Shown: piece by piece, positions 1-7,286 of the stretch
How positions within the stretch are numbered: the first letter of the stretch is position 1
Layout of the letters: each line of letters starts with the position of its first letter
NCBI GenBank assembly: GCA_031177445.1
Contig: JAPSGP010000142.1
Location: forward strand, 1-7,286
Direction: 5' to 3'
Origin: Acidimicrobiia bacterium
Lineage (GTDB): Bacteria; Actinomycetota; Acidimicrobiia; IMCC26256; JACDBD01
DNA: 7,286 bases
Translations under genes and position numbers: made by a program
The notes under the pieces: generated by a model
Databases searched by the model: none
What the model saw: only the letters and a program-made list of their open reading frames with translations
What the model was told of the DNA's origin: nothing

Positions 1-1844
<1,844 letters not shown>

Positions 1845-2006
1845 GTGGGAACCGCCTCTCAAGGACACGCTCCCCACACGGGAGAGCGCTAGTCGGGCGT
1901 TCGGATCCCCCAACCACATTCGGAGCGAGGGGAGCACCGGACGCCGGATCTGCATCCAGTCTATCGGGCAGGTCCCCGGGCTCCCGACCGGGTGACGCTG
2001 CCGGAA

Positions 2007-2032
2007 GAGGTAGAGACACCTCCAGCTTGGAG
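2007..2032. promoter_or_regulatory. Overlapping short inverted repeats, possible operator
   Basis: Two perfect dyads share three bases: GAGGT-N6-ACCTC at 2007-2022 and CTCCA-GCT-TGGAG at 2020-2032. The second overlaps the proposed -35 element of the synthase promoter, a normal place for a repressor site. The arms are only 5 bp, so chance is possible, and no regulator family is recognised. Confidence 0.3.
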
Positions 2033-2056
2033 ATTGTTCCCGCATACCCATAACGT
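2027..2056 (+). promoter_or_regulatory. Probable sigma-70-type promoter giving a leaderless transcript
   Basis: TTGGAG (2027-2032) resembles a -35 box, and TAACGT (2051-2056), 18 bases further on, fits the actinobacterial -10 consensus TANNNT. The synthase ATG starts nine bases after the -10, so transcription from the purines at 2064 or 2066 would give an mRNA with essentially no 5' UTR. No Shine-Dalgarno sequence is visible before this ATG, which agrees with leaderless initiation. Confidence 0.5.
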
Positions 2057-2065
2057 TTCTTCCGT

Positions 2066-3043
2066 ATGAACCTGGCGGAGACGCTCGCGCTCCCGCCCCT
2101 CTCTCGGGACCTCACCCGAGTCGAATCCGCCCTCCATCGTTCGGTCGCCAGCCAGGATCGGTTCCTCGGCGACGTCGCCGCGCACCTGATGGAGGCGGGT
2201 GGGAAGCGCATCCGCCCGGCGCTGACTCTGTGCGCCGCCTACGCCGCCAGCTCGCTCGCGGGCCCGTCGACGGAGGGCGCGGTCACGGGCGCGGTGGCGG
2301 TGGAGCTGGTGCATCTGGGATCGCTGTACCACGACGACGTGATCGACGAGGCCGCGACCCGCCGGGGGGTGCCGAGCGTCAACGCCCGCTGGAGCAACAT
2401 CGTCGCCATCCTCGCCGGCGACTATCTCCTCGCCCGGGCGTCGTCGCTGGCGGCCTCCCTGGGCGCCGACGTGGCGGGTCTGCTCGCGGCCACGATCGGC
2501 GAGCTGTGCCGGGGTCAGGTGCTCGAGCTCCAGCACCTGTTCGACGTCGACCGCACCGAGGAGGGCTACTGCTCGGCGATCGAGGGGAAGACGGCGTCGC
2601 TGTTCGCCACCAGTTGCCGAATCGGCGGGATGGTGAGCGGTGCCGACGAGCCCACCCTCGACGCGCTCGCCCGGTTCGGGTTCCACCTCGGGATGTGCTT
2701 CCAGATCGTCGACGACGTTCTCGACATCACCGCGAGCGACGCGGAGCTCGGCAAGCCCGCGGGCCAGGACATCGCCGAGGGCGTCTACACCCTTCCAGTG
2801 ATCTACGCGATCGCGGCCTCCCCGGATCTGCGTGAGCTGCTCGGACACCCGGTCGACTCCGAGCAGCAGGCCCGCGCCCGCCAGCTCGCGACCGCCGACG
2901 GCGCCGTCGAAGCCGCCCTCGGCGTCGCGCGCGATCACGCCGCCAAGGCCGACGAAGCGCTCGTGGGCGCGGACGGCCTCGACACGAACGTGTCGGACGC
3001 TCTGCGCCGGCTGGTCGCCGGGCTGGTGACCCGAGATAGCTAG
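2066..3043 (+). CDS. Polyprenyl diphosphate synthase (trans-isoprenyl synthase, likely long-chain)
   Basis: Class I all-alpha prenyltransferase that condenses isopentenyl diphosphate with an allylic diphosphate to build an all-trans polyprenyl diphosphate, typically for the menaquinone side chain. Family marks: GGKRIRP (45-51, IPP-binding), first Asp-rich motif DDVID (90-94) followed by Arg99-Arg100, GKT (174-176), FQ before the second Asp-rich motif DDVLD (216-220), and GKPAGQD (229-235). The length of 325 aa is typical. The residues four and five before the first Asp motif are Ser86 and Gly85; small residues here are known to allow long products, so C30 or longer is likelier than farnesyl or geranylgeranyl diphosphate (inference). 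The start is fixed by an in-frame TAA at 2051-2053, so ATG 2066 is the only good start although it has no Shine-Dalgarno. The gene is divergent from clpC and ends tail-to-tail, with a 4-base overlap, against the hydrolase gene. The exact chain length and the heptaprenyl versus octaprenyl role cannot be read from sequence. Confidence 0.93.
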   Translation: MNLAETLALPPLSRDLTRVESALHRSVASQDRFLGDVAAHLMEAGGKRIRPALTLCAAYAASSLAGPSTEGAVTGAVAVELVHLGSLYHDDVIDEAATRRGVPSVNARWSNIVAILAGDYLLARASSLAASLGADVAGLLAATIGELCRGQVLELQHLFDVDRTEEGYCSAIEGKTASLFATSCRIGGMVSGADEPTLDALARFGFHLGMCFQIVDDVLDITASDAELGKPAGQDIAEGVYTLPVIYAIAASPDLRELLGHPVDSEQQARARQLATADGAVEAALGVARDHAAKADEALVGADGLDTNVSDALRRLVAGLVTRDS

Positions 3044-3879
3044 CCGGTCTCGGCGGCTTCCCCGACGACGGGGTTGGCGGCGCTGCTCACTCCGTCCAAG
3101 AAGTGCAGCAGCTCTGAATTGAACGCGTTCGGCGCTTCCACCATGAGCCCATGCGCCGCGCCACGCAATTCCACGAGCTGAGCGCCCGGAATCGCCTCGG
3201 CGAGCTCCTCGGCGTCGCCGATCGGGGTGAGCGCATCCTGCGATCCGGTGATCACGAGCGTGGGCACGTGCACGTGCGCGAGCTCGAATCGCAGCTCATC
3301 TGGCGTGCTCACGATGGCCCCGACCTGAGCGGCGAAGCCCTGCGGATCGGTCTGCACGAGGATGCGGGCGAGGATGTTCAGCCACATTCCGAAGCGCTTG
3401 TGCAGCCGCGGGCCGATGAGCCAGCGCAGTGCGTCGGCGCTGAGCGAGCCGCGTGCCTTCACGCTCTCGGCCCACTCGTTGAGCAGCTCGATCCGCCACT
3501 GGTGGTGCCGGCACGCCGTGCACGCGAGCACCAGCGATCGCGTGCGCTCCGGGTGGAGCACACCGATGATCTGGGCGATCACGCCCCCCATCGACGCACC
3601 GACGATGTGCGCCCGGTCGACGCCCTCGGCGTCGAGCACCGAGATCGCGTCGCGCGCCATCTGGTCGAGCGAGTACGGCCCCGGGGGCTTGCCCGAACGG
3701 CCCGTGCCACGGTTGTCCGGGGCCAGGCAGCGGTAGCGGCGACCGAAGGCCATGCGTTGCAGCGCCCAACCGCGGGAGTCGGTCCCCAGGCCCTGGATGA
3801 GGAGCATCGGCTCGCCGTCGCGCTTGCCCCACGAGTCATACCAGATCTCGACGCCGTCGTCGGCGGTCACCGTCTTCAC
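3040..3879 (-). CDS. Alpha/beta-fold hydrolase (3-oxoadipate enol-lactonase-like)
   Basis: Soluble 279-aa alpha/beta hydrolase of unknown substrate. The triad is readable: nucleophile Ser96 in the elbow GASMGG (94-99), acid Asp215 in GSQDALTP (212-219), and His243 in GAAHG (240-244). The oxyanion-hole loop is IQGLG (28-32), DNRGTGRSGKP (55-65) is the usual conserved loop, and residues about 120-200 form the cap. It resembles enol-lactonase and esterase members, but no pathway genes surround it, so the reaction is not assigned. I chose GTG 3879, preceded by AGGATGAGG with GAGG 5 bases upstream (3888-3885). The frame stays open to a TTG at 3966, but that start has no ribosome-binding site and would add 29 Arg/Pro/Ser-rich residues before the fold begins. 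The stop overlaps the convergent synthase stop. A promoter of its own in the 194-base gap upstream is possible. Confidence 0.9.
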   Translation of the reverse strand: MKTVTADDGVEIWYDSWGKRDGEPMLLIQGLGTDSRGWALQRMAFGRRYRCLAPDNRGTGRSGKPPGPYSLDQMARDAISVLDAEGVDRAHIVGASMGGVIAQIIGVLHPERTRSLVLACTACRHHQWRIELLNEWAESVKARGSLSADALRWLIGPRLHKRFGMWLNILARILVQTDPQGFAAQVGAIVSTPDELRFELAHVHVPTLVITGSQDALTPIGDAEELAEAIPGAQLVELRGAAHGLMVEAPNAFNSELLHFLDGVSSAANPVVGEAAETG

Positions 3880-3989
3880 GCTGACCTCATCCTGTGCCCC
3901 CCGCCTCGGTCGGGGCCGATCCGGTTGGCTCGCCGCTCGGCTCGAAGGCCTGCTTGCTGTCGGCAAGCGAACGCTCGCGCTCGCGAATC

Positions 3990-4011
3990 ACTGTAGCCCG
4001 ACGTGAACGTC
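3990..4011 (-). promoter_or_regulatory. Possible hydrolase promoter with an embedded dyad
   Basis: On the minus strand TACAGT (3995-3990) fits a TANNNT -10 box. Just upstream of it lies the perfect inverted repeat GACGT-GA-ACGTC (4000-4011), in the position of the -10/-35 spacer where a repressor could sit. No good -35 box is seen. The start codon would be about 105 bases downstream, leaving a leader that contains the 3952-3968 stem-loop. This is pattern recognition only. Confidence 0.25.
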
Positions 4012-4041
4012 AGGAAACGGAGGTGACCGGAAGCTGAATTT

Positions 4042-4057
4042 GCCGCGTTCGAGCGGC
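4042..4057 (-). terminator. Weak candidate terminator after the acyltransferase-like gene
   Basis: The perfect stem GCCGC-N6-GCGGC begins 16 bases after the stop codon. It is followed in the transcript by AAATT rather than a U-run, so it is not a standard intrinsic terminator. Its position at the end of the lysS group is the main support. Confidence 0.25.
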
Positions 4058-4073
4058 TCACCCCGCGCCCGGG

Positions 4074-4757
4074 CTACGCCGCCGCGAGCAGGCGCCGGAC
4101 GGCGGTGCGCGTGCGCTCGGCGAGCTCGGCCGCCGCCAGCGTGTCGCCGGGCACGGCGTCGGTCTCGGTCTCGACGATCGGCCCGACGATGACCCGCCAC
4201 GGGCGGATCGGCAAACTTGCCGGTCCGCCGGGGACCACCGCGACCGGGACGACGGGGAAGCCGAGGATGGCGGCGAGCATCTCGCGCGGGGGTGCGCCGG
4301 CGCCGTTGCGGAGCCAGGTCATGGCGAGAGGCGCAGCGGCGACGTGCCCGGCGCGCAGCAGTGCGGCGACGTCGCTGGGATGAGTGCCGAGCGCGCCGAG
4401 CTTGCGGATGAGGTCGCCGAGCACGGGCGCGTCCGGGGCACCTATCACACGGATTCGGCGCCCGGTGACCTTCCGGAAGCCAACTGCGAGTGCCGCCGGC
4501 TCGACGACCCCCACGCCACGGTTGGCGACGAGCAGTGCGCCGCCGGTGCGTGGGAAGCGCTCGGCGTGCTCGACCTCGACGCGCACCGCGAGCCCAAGCG
4601 CCCAGCCGAGCATGTCCATGAGCTGGGCGTCGCCCCCGAACGCGTCGACCTGGAACCGTCCGTCGATGCGACGACGGAGCAGCGTCAGCGGCGACTCCGG
4701 GGCTCGGCCCTGGTCGCTGCCCTGCCCGCGCTGCCGGATCTCGGCGGCGTCGATCAC
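4074..4757 (-). CDS. PlsC/LPLAT-like acyltransferase-fold protein with degenerate active site
   Basis: About 227 aa, resembling the 1-acylglycerol-3-phosphate acyltransferase (LPLAT) family in layout: GGALLVAN block I (72-79), a basic segment GRRIRVIG before block II (99-106), and block IV FPVVPVAVVPG (167-177). Active members carry HX4D in block I and FPEG in block III. Here the HX4D positions read Arg80 and Val85 (NRGVGVVE), and the FPEG position reads APLA (142-145). The frame is intact, so it is probably a maintained protein with lost or altered chemistry. No clear transmembrane segment is seen; residues 48-58 are hydrophobic. The start is uncertain: GTG 4757 has AGGCGG 7 bases upstream, GTG 4760 is nearly as good, and the open frame further upstream overlaps the SDR gene and is unlike the family. 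It follows the SDR gene by about 40 bases. From memory, mycobacteria have a similar epimerase-plus-acyltransferase neighbour pair (Rv0501-Rv0502). Confidence 0.8.
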   Translation of the reverse strand: MIDAAEIRQRGQGSDQGRAPESPLTLLRRRIDGRFQVDAFGGDAQLMDMLGWALGLAVRVEVEHAERFPRTGGALLVANRGVGVVEPAALAVGFRKVTGRRIRVIGAPDAPVLGDLIRKLGALGTHPSDVAALLRAGHVAAAPLAMTWLRNGAGAPPREMLAAILGFPVVPVAVVPGGPASLPIRPWRVIVGPIVETETDAVPGDTLAAAELAERTRTAVRRLLAAA

Positions 4758-4797
4758 CACTCCACCGCCTGCACCGCGGTCGCTCGCCTCACGGCCA

Positions 4798-5760
4798 TTA
4801 CGCGGCCTGCTCTCCGCGTCGAAGCGGCGTGACCGTGCCCCATTCGTAGAGCTCGGTGCACACCTCGAGGGTGGGACGGAGCTCGCGCCGCCCGAGCACG
4901 GCGGCGGCGCGCGAGGCGTCACCGGCGCGACCGCGTCGCATCAGCTCGAGGACATGGGGTGGCACCGGCGCGCCCGCGACTTCGGCGACCTGACGCGCGA
5001 ACGACCACACCGGACCGGCGATCGGGATCGGGATCCTGCCGCCGAGGCGTACGACTTGCCAAGCGCTCACCGCGCCGTCGCCGACCACGTTGAGAGGGCC
5101 GTCGATGCCGCGCAACAGCGCCTCCACCATGGCCACGGCGGCGTCCTCCTGGTGCAGGAGCTGGAACGCCGGGTCACCCACCGCCGGGACCGGTACCGCG
5201 GGCAGCCGCAGCAGGCGGCCGAGCGGGCTCGGCACATGGGAGCCGAGGACGGGCGCGAGCCGCAGCGACGCCACCGGGATGCCCAGGCGGCGCACCAGCG
5301 CCGCGGCCATCGTCTCGACCTCGAGCAGCGACCTCCCGTACGGCGTGGTCGGCGCAAGTGGGGCGTCCTCGTCCGGGACCATCGGGAAACCGGGCCCGCG
5401 GCCGTACACCTCCAGCCCGCTGCGCACGACCACCCGCTCGAGCGACCCGGCGCGAGCGGCGGCGCCCAGCGCCGAGACGGTGCACGCCTCGGTGAACTCG
5501 CGGGCGTCGTACTGGTTGAGGCGGGAGTCGGGCTCGTAGACGCCGTAGTGCACGACCGCTTCCGGCGCGACCTCGGCAACGAAGTCGCCGAGCTTCTCGC
5601 GGTCGCGCGGGTCGATGCGCTTGAACTCGCTGCGCCGGAGCCGGCGTCGCGGGGGGACGAAGTCGACGCCGATGATCTCGTCGACCTCGTCGCGCGCCTC
5701 CAGGAGCTGGGCCAGGCGAGTGCCGAGCTCCCCGCCCATTCCGGTGACCAGTACGCGCAT
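4798..5760 (-). CDS. NAD-dependent epimerase/dehydratase-family (extended SDR) protein, atypical active site
   Basis: A 320-aa extended-SDR protein. The Rossmann start is clear: MRVLVTGMGGELG (1-13) holds the TGxxGxxG nucleotide-binding turn, and an acidic residue (Asp33 in GVDF) sits at the end of the second strand, favouring NAD(H). AVVHYGVYEPD (69-79) matches the usual VxHLA region. The active site is unusual: the YxxxK motif reads YGRSL (141-145), with Leu for the catalytic Lys, and the segment before VYG reads RSGLEVYG (113-120), with Gly115 where GalE-type enzymes have Ser. Only Tyr141 of the triad is retained. LAPVLGSH (168-175) matches the substrate-domain part of the family. ATG 5760 is preceded by GGAGGG (5768-5763), and the protein opens directly with the Rossmann strand. 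It lies 47 bases after lysS and 40 before the acyltransferase-like gene. The substrate is unknown; a nucleotide sugar or sterol-like ligand is possible. Confidence 0.88.
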   Translation of the reverse strand: MRVLVTGMGGELGTRLAQLLEARDEVDEIIGVDFVPPRRRLRRSEFKRIDPRDREKLGDFVAEVAPEAVVHYGVYEPDSRLNQYDAREFTEACTVSALGAAARAGSLERVVVRSGLEVYGRGPGFPMVPDEDAPLAPTTPYGRSLLEVETMAAALVRRLGIPVASLRLAPVLGSHVPSPLGRLLRLPAVPVPAVGDPAFQLLHQEDAAVAMVEALLRGIDGPLNVVGDGAVSAWQVVRLGGRIPIPIAGPVWSFARQVAEVAGAPVPPHVLELMRRGRAGDASRAAAVLGRRELRPTLEVCTELYEWGTVTPLRRGEQAA

Positions 5761-5774
5761 CGCCCTCCGCTCTT

Positions 5775-5803
5775 GGCGCCGGCGGCGCCGAGGCGCTCGC
5801 CTC
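5775..5803 (-). promoter_or_regulatory. Two adjacent GC-rich hairpins between lysS and the SDR gene
   Basis: Within the 47-base gap lie two adjacent perfect inverted repeats: GAGGCG-CT-CGCCTC (5790-5803) and GGCGCC-GGC-GGCGCC (5775-5789). In the transcript both come after the lysS stop and just before the SDR ribosome-binding site. There is no T-run, so they more likely act as an mRNA processing or stability element or partial attenuator than as a complete terminator. GC-rich DNA gives such repeats by chance, so function is uncertain. Confidence 0.35.
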
Positions 5804-5807
5804 TCGG

Positions 5808-7286
5808 TCAGGTTCCCGCTTCGGGTCGCAGGTGAGGGAAGAGGATCACCTCACGGATGGAGGTTACGCCCGCCAGCACCATCACCAGTCGATCGACGCC
5901 GACCCCCAGCCCGCCGCACGGAGGTAGTCCGTACTCCAGCGCCCGGACGTAGTCGTCGTCGATGTCGTTGGCCTCGATGTCGCCGGCTGCCTTGAGCTCG
6001 GCCTGTTGCTCGAACCGCCGGCGCTGGTCGACCGGATCGTTGAGCTCGCTGAACGCGTTCCCCAGCTCGCGGCCGAGCACGACGGGCTCGAAGCGCTCCA
6101 CCAACGACGGATCGTCGCGGTGGGTGCGGGCGAGCGGCGAGACCTCTCGTGGGTAGTCCATGACGATCACGGGCCCGACGAGGTTGGGCTCGGTGGTCTT
6201 CTCGTAGATCTCCATCACGAGCTTGCCCGAGCCCCAATGGCGCTCGTAGGGGACGTCGAGGTCGTCGCAGATCCGTTGCAGCTTCTCGGCCGGCATGGCG
6301 GGGTGGACTTCGACGTGCGCGTGCTCGCTGATGAGCTCGACCATGGTTGACCGCGGCCATGGCGGCGCGAGCTCGATCGTGTGGCCGCCGAGGGACACGG
6401 TCGTGGTGCCGATGGCAGCACGCGCCGCGTGCGCGACGAGATCTTCGACGAGCGACATCATCTCGTGATAGTCGGCGAACGCCTGGTAGGCCTCGAGCAT
6501 CGTGAACTCGGGCTGGTGCCGGGTCGAGAGACCCTCGTTGCGGAAGACCCGGCCGATCTCGAACACCCGCTCGAAGCCGGCCACGAGGAGACGCTTGAGC
6601 GGAAGCTCGAGCGCGATTCGCAGTGAGAGCTCGAGGTCGAGCGCATTGTGATGGGTGACGAAGGGACGAGCCGCGGCGCCGCCCGCCACCGTGTGCAGGA
6701 CGGGGGTCTCGACCTCGACAAAGCCTCGGTCACGGAGGAACTCACGAATCGCAGCGACGGTCGCGAAGCGGATCTCGAAGACGCGGCGGGCGTCGTCGTT
6801 GGCGATGAGGTCGACGTAGCGCTGGCGGAACCGGGTGTCGACGTCGGCGAGCCCGTGCCACTTGTCGGGCATCGGCCGCAGCGACTTCGCCAGCAGCTCG
6901 AAGGACGAGACCTTCACCGACAATTCGCCCTTCCTGGTCTTCATGAGCGTGCCTTCGACGCCGATCCAGTCGCCGAGATCGAGCTCGTCGAAGGCGTCGA
7001 ACTGCTCGTCGCCGACGGCTGCGCGCGAGACAAAGAGCTGCACGGCACCGGTGCCGTCCCGCATGGTCGCGAAGGTGAGCTTGCCCTGGCGTCGGAGCAG
7101 GAGGATCCGTCCCGCGACGCGGACGGCAGTGTCGGTCTCCTGCCCAGCGTCGAGGTCGTCGAAGCGGGCCCGAAGCTCGGCGACCGTGTGGGTGCGGTCG
7201 AAGCGAACCGGATAGGGATCGACACCACGGTCGCGCAGCGCCTCGACCTTGGCGAGCCGCCGGGCGCGCGCGTCGTCCGGCGGAGC
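5808..7286 (-). CDS. lysS: Lysyl-tRNA synthetase, class II, N-terminus cut off
   Basis: Charges tRNA-Lys with lysine using ATP, in the cytoplasm. The visible 492 residues run off the right edge; with a usual length near 500 aa, only a short N-terminal piece is missing. The true start lies outside the window; the frame is open from base 7286 and the ATG at 7064 lies inside the gene. Order, numbered from the window edge: N-terminal helix with GVDPYPVRF (21-29); OB-fold anticodon-binding domain (about 53-140, VRVAGRILLLRRQGKLTFATMRD); KWHGL..FRQRYVDL (142-160) leading into the class II core; motif 1 region GFVEVETPVL (188-197) then GGAAARPF (202-209); motif 2 FRNEG (248-252) with HQPEFTMLE (257-265); motif 3 GGLGVGVDRL (458-467). 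All signature residues of class IIb LysRS are present and no break is seen. It is probably the first gene of the lysS-SDR-acyltransferase transcript visible here. Confidence 0.98.
   Translation of the reverse strand, partial: APPDDARARRLAKVEALRDRGVDPYPVRFDRTHTVAELRARFDDLDAGQETDTAVRVAGRILLLRRQGKLTFATMRDGTGAVQLFVSRAAVGDEQFDAFDELDLGDWIGVEGTLMKTRKGELSVKVSSFELLAKSLRPMPDKWHGLADVDTRFRQRYVDLIANDDARRVFEIRFATVAAIREFLRDRGFVEVETPVLHTVAGGAAARPFVTHHNALDLELSLRIALELPLKRLLVAGFERVFEIGRVFRNEGLSTRHQPEFTMLEAYQAFADYHEMMSLVEDLVAHAARAAIGTTTVSLGGHTIELAPPWPRSTMVELISEHAHVEVHPAMPAEKLQRICDDLDVPYERHWGSGKLVMEIYEKTTEPNLVGPVIVMDYPREVSPLARTHRDDPSLVERFEPVVLGRELGNAFSELNDPVDQRRRFEQQAELKAAGDIEANDIDDDYVRALEYGLPPCGGLGVGVDRLVMVLAGVTSIREVILFPHLRPEAGT

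Larger units (their letters stand above)
1845..2065. other. Divergent intergenic region between clpC and the polyprenyl synthase gene
   Basis: This 221-base region separates two genes transcribed away from each other, so it should hold both promoters. The synthase side has a reasonable promoter (2027-2056) overlapped by short inverted repeats (2007-2032). On the clpC side I see the ribosome-binding site GAGAGG (1860-1855) and one possible minus-strand -10, TAGACT at 1963-1958, which fits the actinobacterial TANNNT pattern but lacks a convincing -35. That would give a clpC leader of over 100 bases. I see no CIRCE or complete HAIR operator and no small gene that I can support. Confidence 0.6.
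3880..4073. other. Intergenic region upstream of the hydrolase gene
   Basis: This 194-base gap lies between two minus-strand genes and is longer than the gaps within the lysS group, suggesting a transcriptional break. It holds a 6-bp perfect stem with a 5-base loop (GCTTGC at 3952-3957, GCAAGC at 3963-3968), tandem GCTCGC copies at 3973-3984, a 12-bp dyad at 4000-4011, and a weak hairpin just after the acyltransferase stop (4042-4057). I see no credible gene here. Confidence 0.5.

Noticed and set aside
1855..1910. Possible ClgR or HspR/HAIR operator before clpC (CGC-N7-GCG near 1887-1899, and CTTGAG on the minus strand)
   Set aside because: The CGC/GCG spacing is 7 rather than the expected 5, and only one half of a HAIR element is present.
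1961..2938. 325-codon minus-strand open frame opposite the polyprenyl synthase
   Set aside because: The plus-strand frame carries all prenyltransferase motifs; the antisense frame has none and is Arg/Gly/Val/Asp-rich noise.
3880..3966. N-terminal extension of the hydrolase from TTG 3966
   Set aside because: The added 29 residues are Arg/Pro/Ser-rich, the TTG lacks a ribosome-binding site, and GTG 3879 has a good one.
3973..3984. Tandem GCTCGC copies as a repeat array
   Set aside because: Only two 6-base copies occur, as expected by chance in sequence this GC-rich.
4797..4799. ATG overlapping the SDR stop (TAATG), looking like translational coupling
   Set aside because: It is not in the acyltransferase frame and reaches TGA after 14 codons.
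4758..4922. Longer acyltransferase start overlapping the SDR gene
   Set aside because: The extra residues are low complexity and lie within the SDR coding frame; GTG 4757 or 4760 fits the family better.
4384..5835. 483-codon open frame on the plus strand across the SDR and acyltransferase genes
   Set aside because: It crosses two clear minus-strand genes, has low-complexity Arg/Ser/Pro/Ala composition and no recognisable motif.

Overview
This is GC-rich bacterial DNA with strongly G/C-ended codons, GTG starts and long open shadow frames. Gene content fits an actinobacterium, possibly Acidimicrobiia (inference; no 16S or other marker is present). It holds six protein genes, two of them cut by the window edges. 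I see no tRNA, rRNA, CRISPR array, transposase, phage gene or attachment site.

Layout from left to right: (1) clpC, minus strand, the first 614 residues of the Hsp100 unfoldase of the Clp protease, running off the left edge. (2) A 221-base divergent intergenic region with short inverted repeats and a promoter that appears to give a leaderless mRNA. (3) A plus-strand long-chain polyprenyl diphosphate synthase, 325 aa. (4) A minus-strand alpha/beta hydrolase, 279 aa, whose stop codon overlaps the synthase stop in one CTAG. (5) A 194-base gap with small dyads. (6) A minus-strand PlsC-like acyltransferase-fold protein, about 227 aa. (7) A minus-strand extended-SDR (NAD-dependent epimerase-like) protein, 320 aa. 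(8) lysS, minus strand, missing only its extreme N-terminus at the right edge.

lysS, the SDR gene and the acyltransferase-like gene lie head to tail with 40-47-base gaps and probably form one transcript. The hydrolase follows after a longer gap and may have its own promoter. The synthase makes the isoprenoid chain used for menaquinone or lipid carriers, LysRS serves translation, and ClpC serves protein quality control. lysS and clpC are near neighbours in other actinobacteria (in mycobacteria with lsr2 between them); here four other genes occupy the interval and no lsr2 is seen.

The region is mostly ordinary housekeeping sequence and I do not see a convincing new system. The most interesting signal is the SDR/acyltransferase pair. 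Both genes are intact, yet the SDR has lost the Lys (and apparently the Ser) of its catalytic triad, and the acyltransferase has lost both the HX4D dyad and the FPEG block. They look like two co-transcribed pseudoenzymes, or enzymes with altered chemistry.
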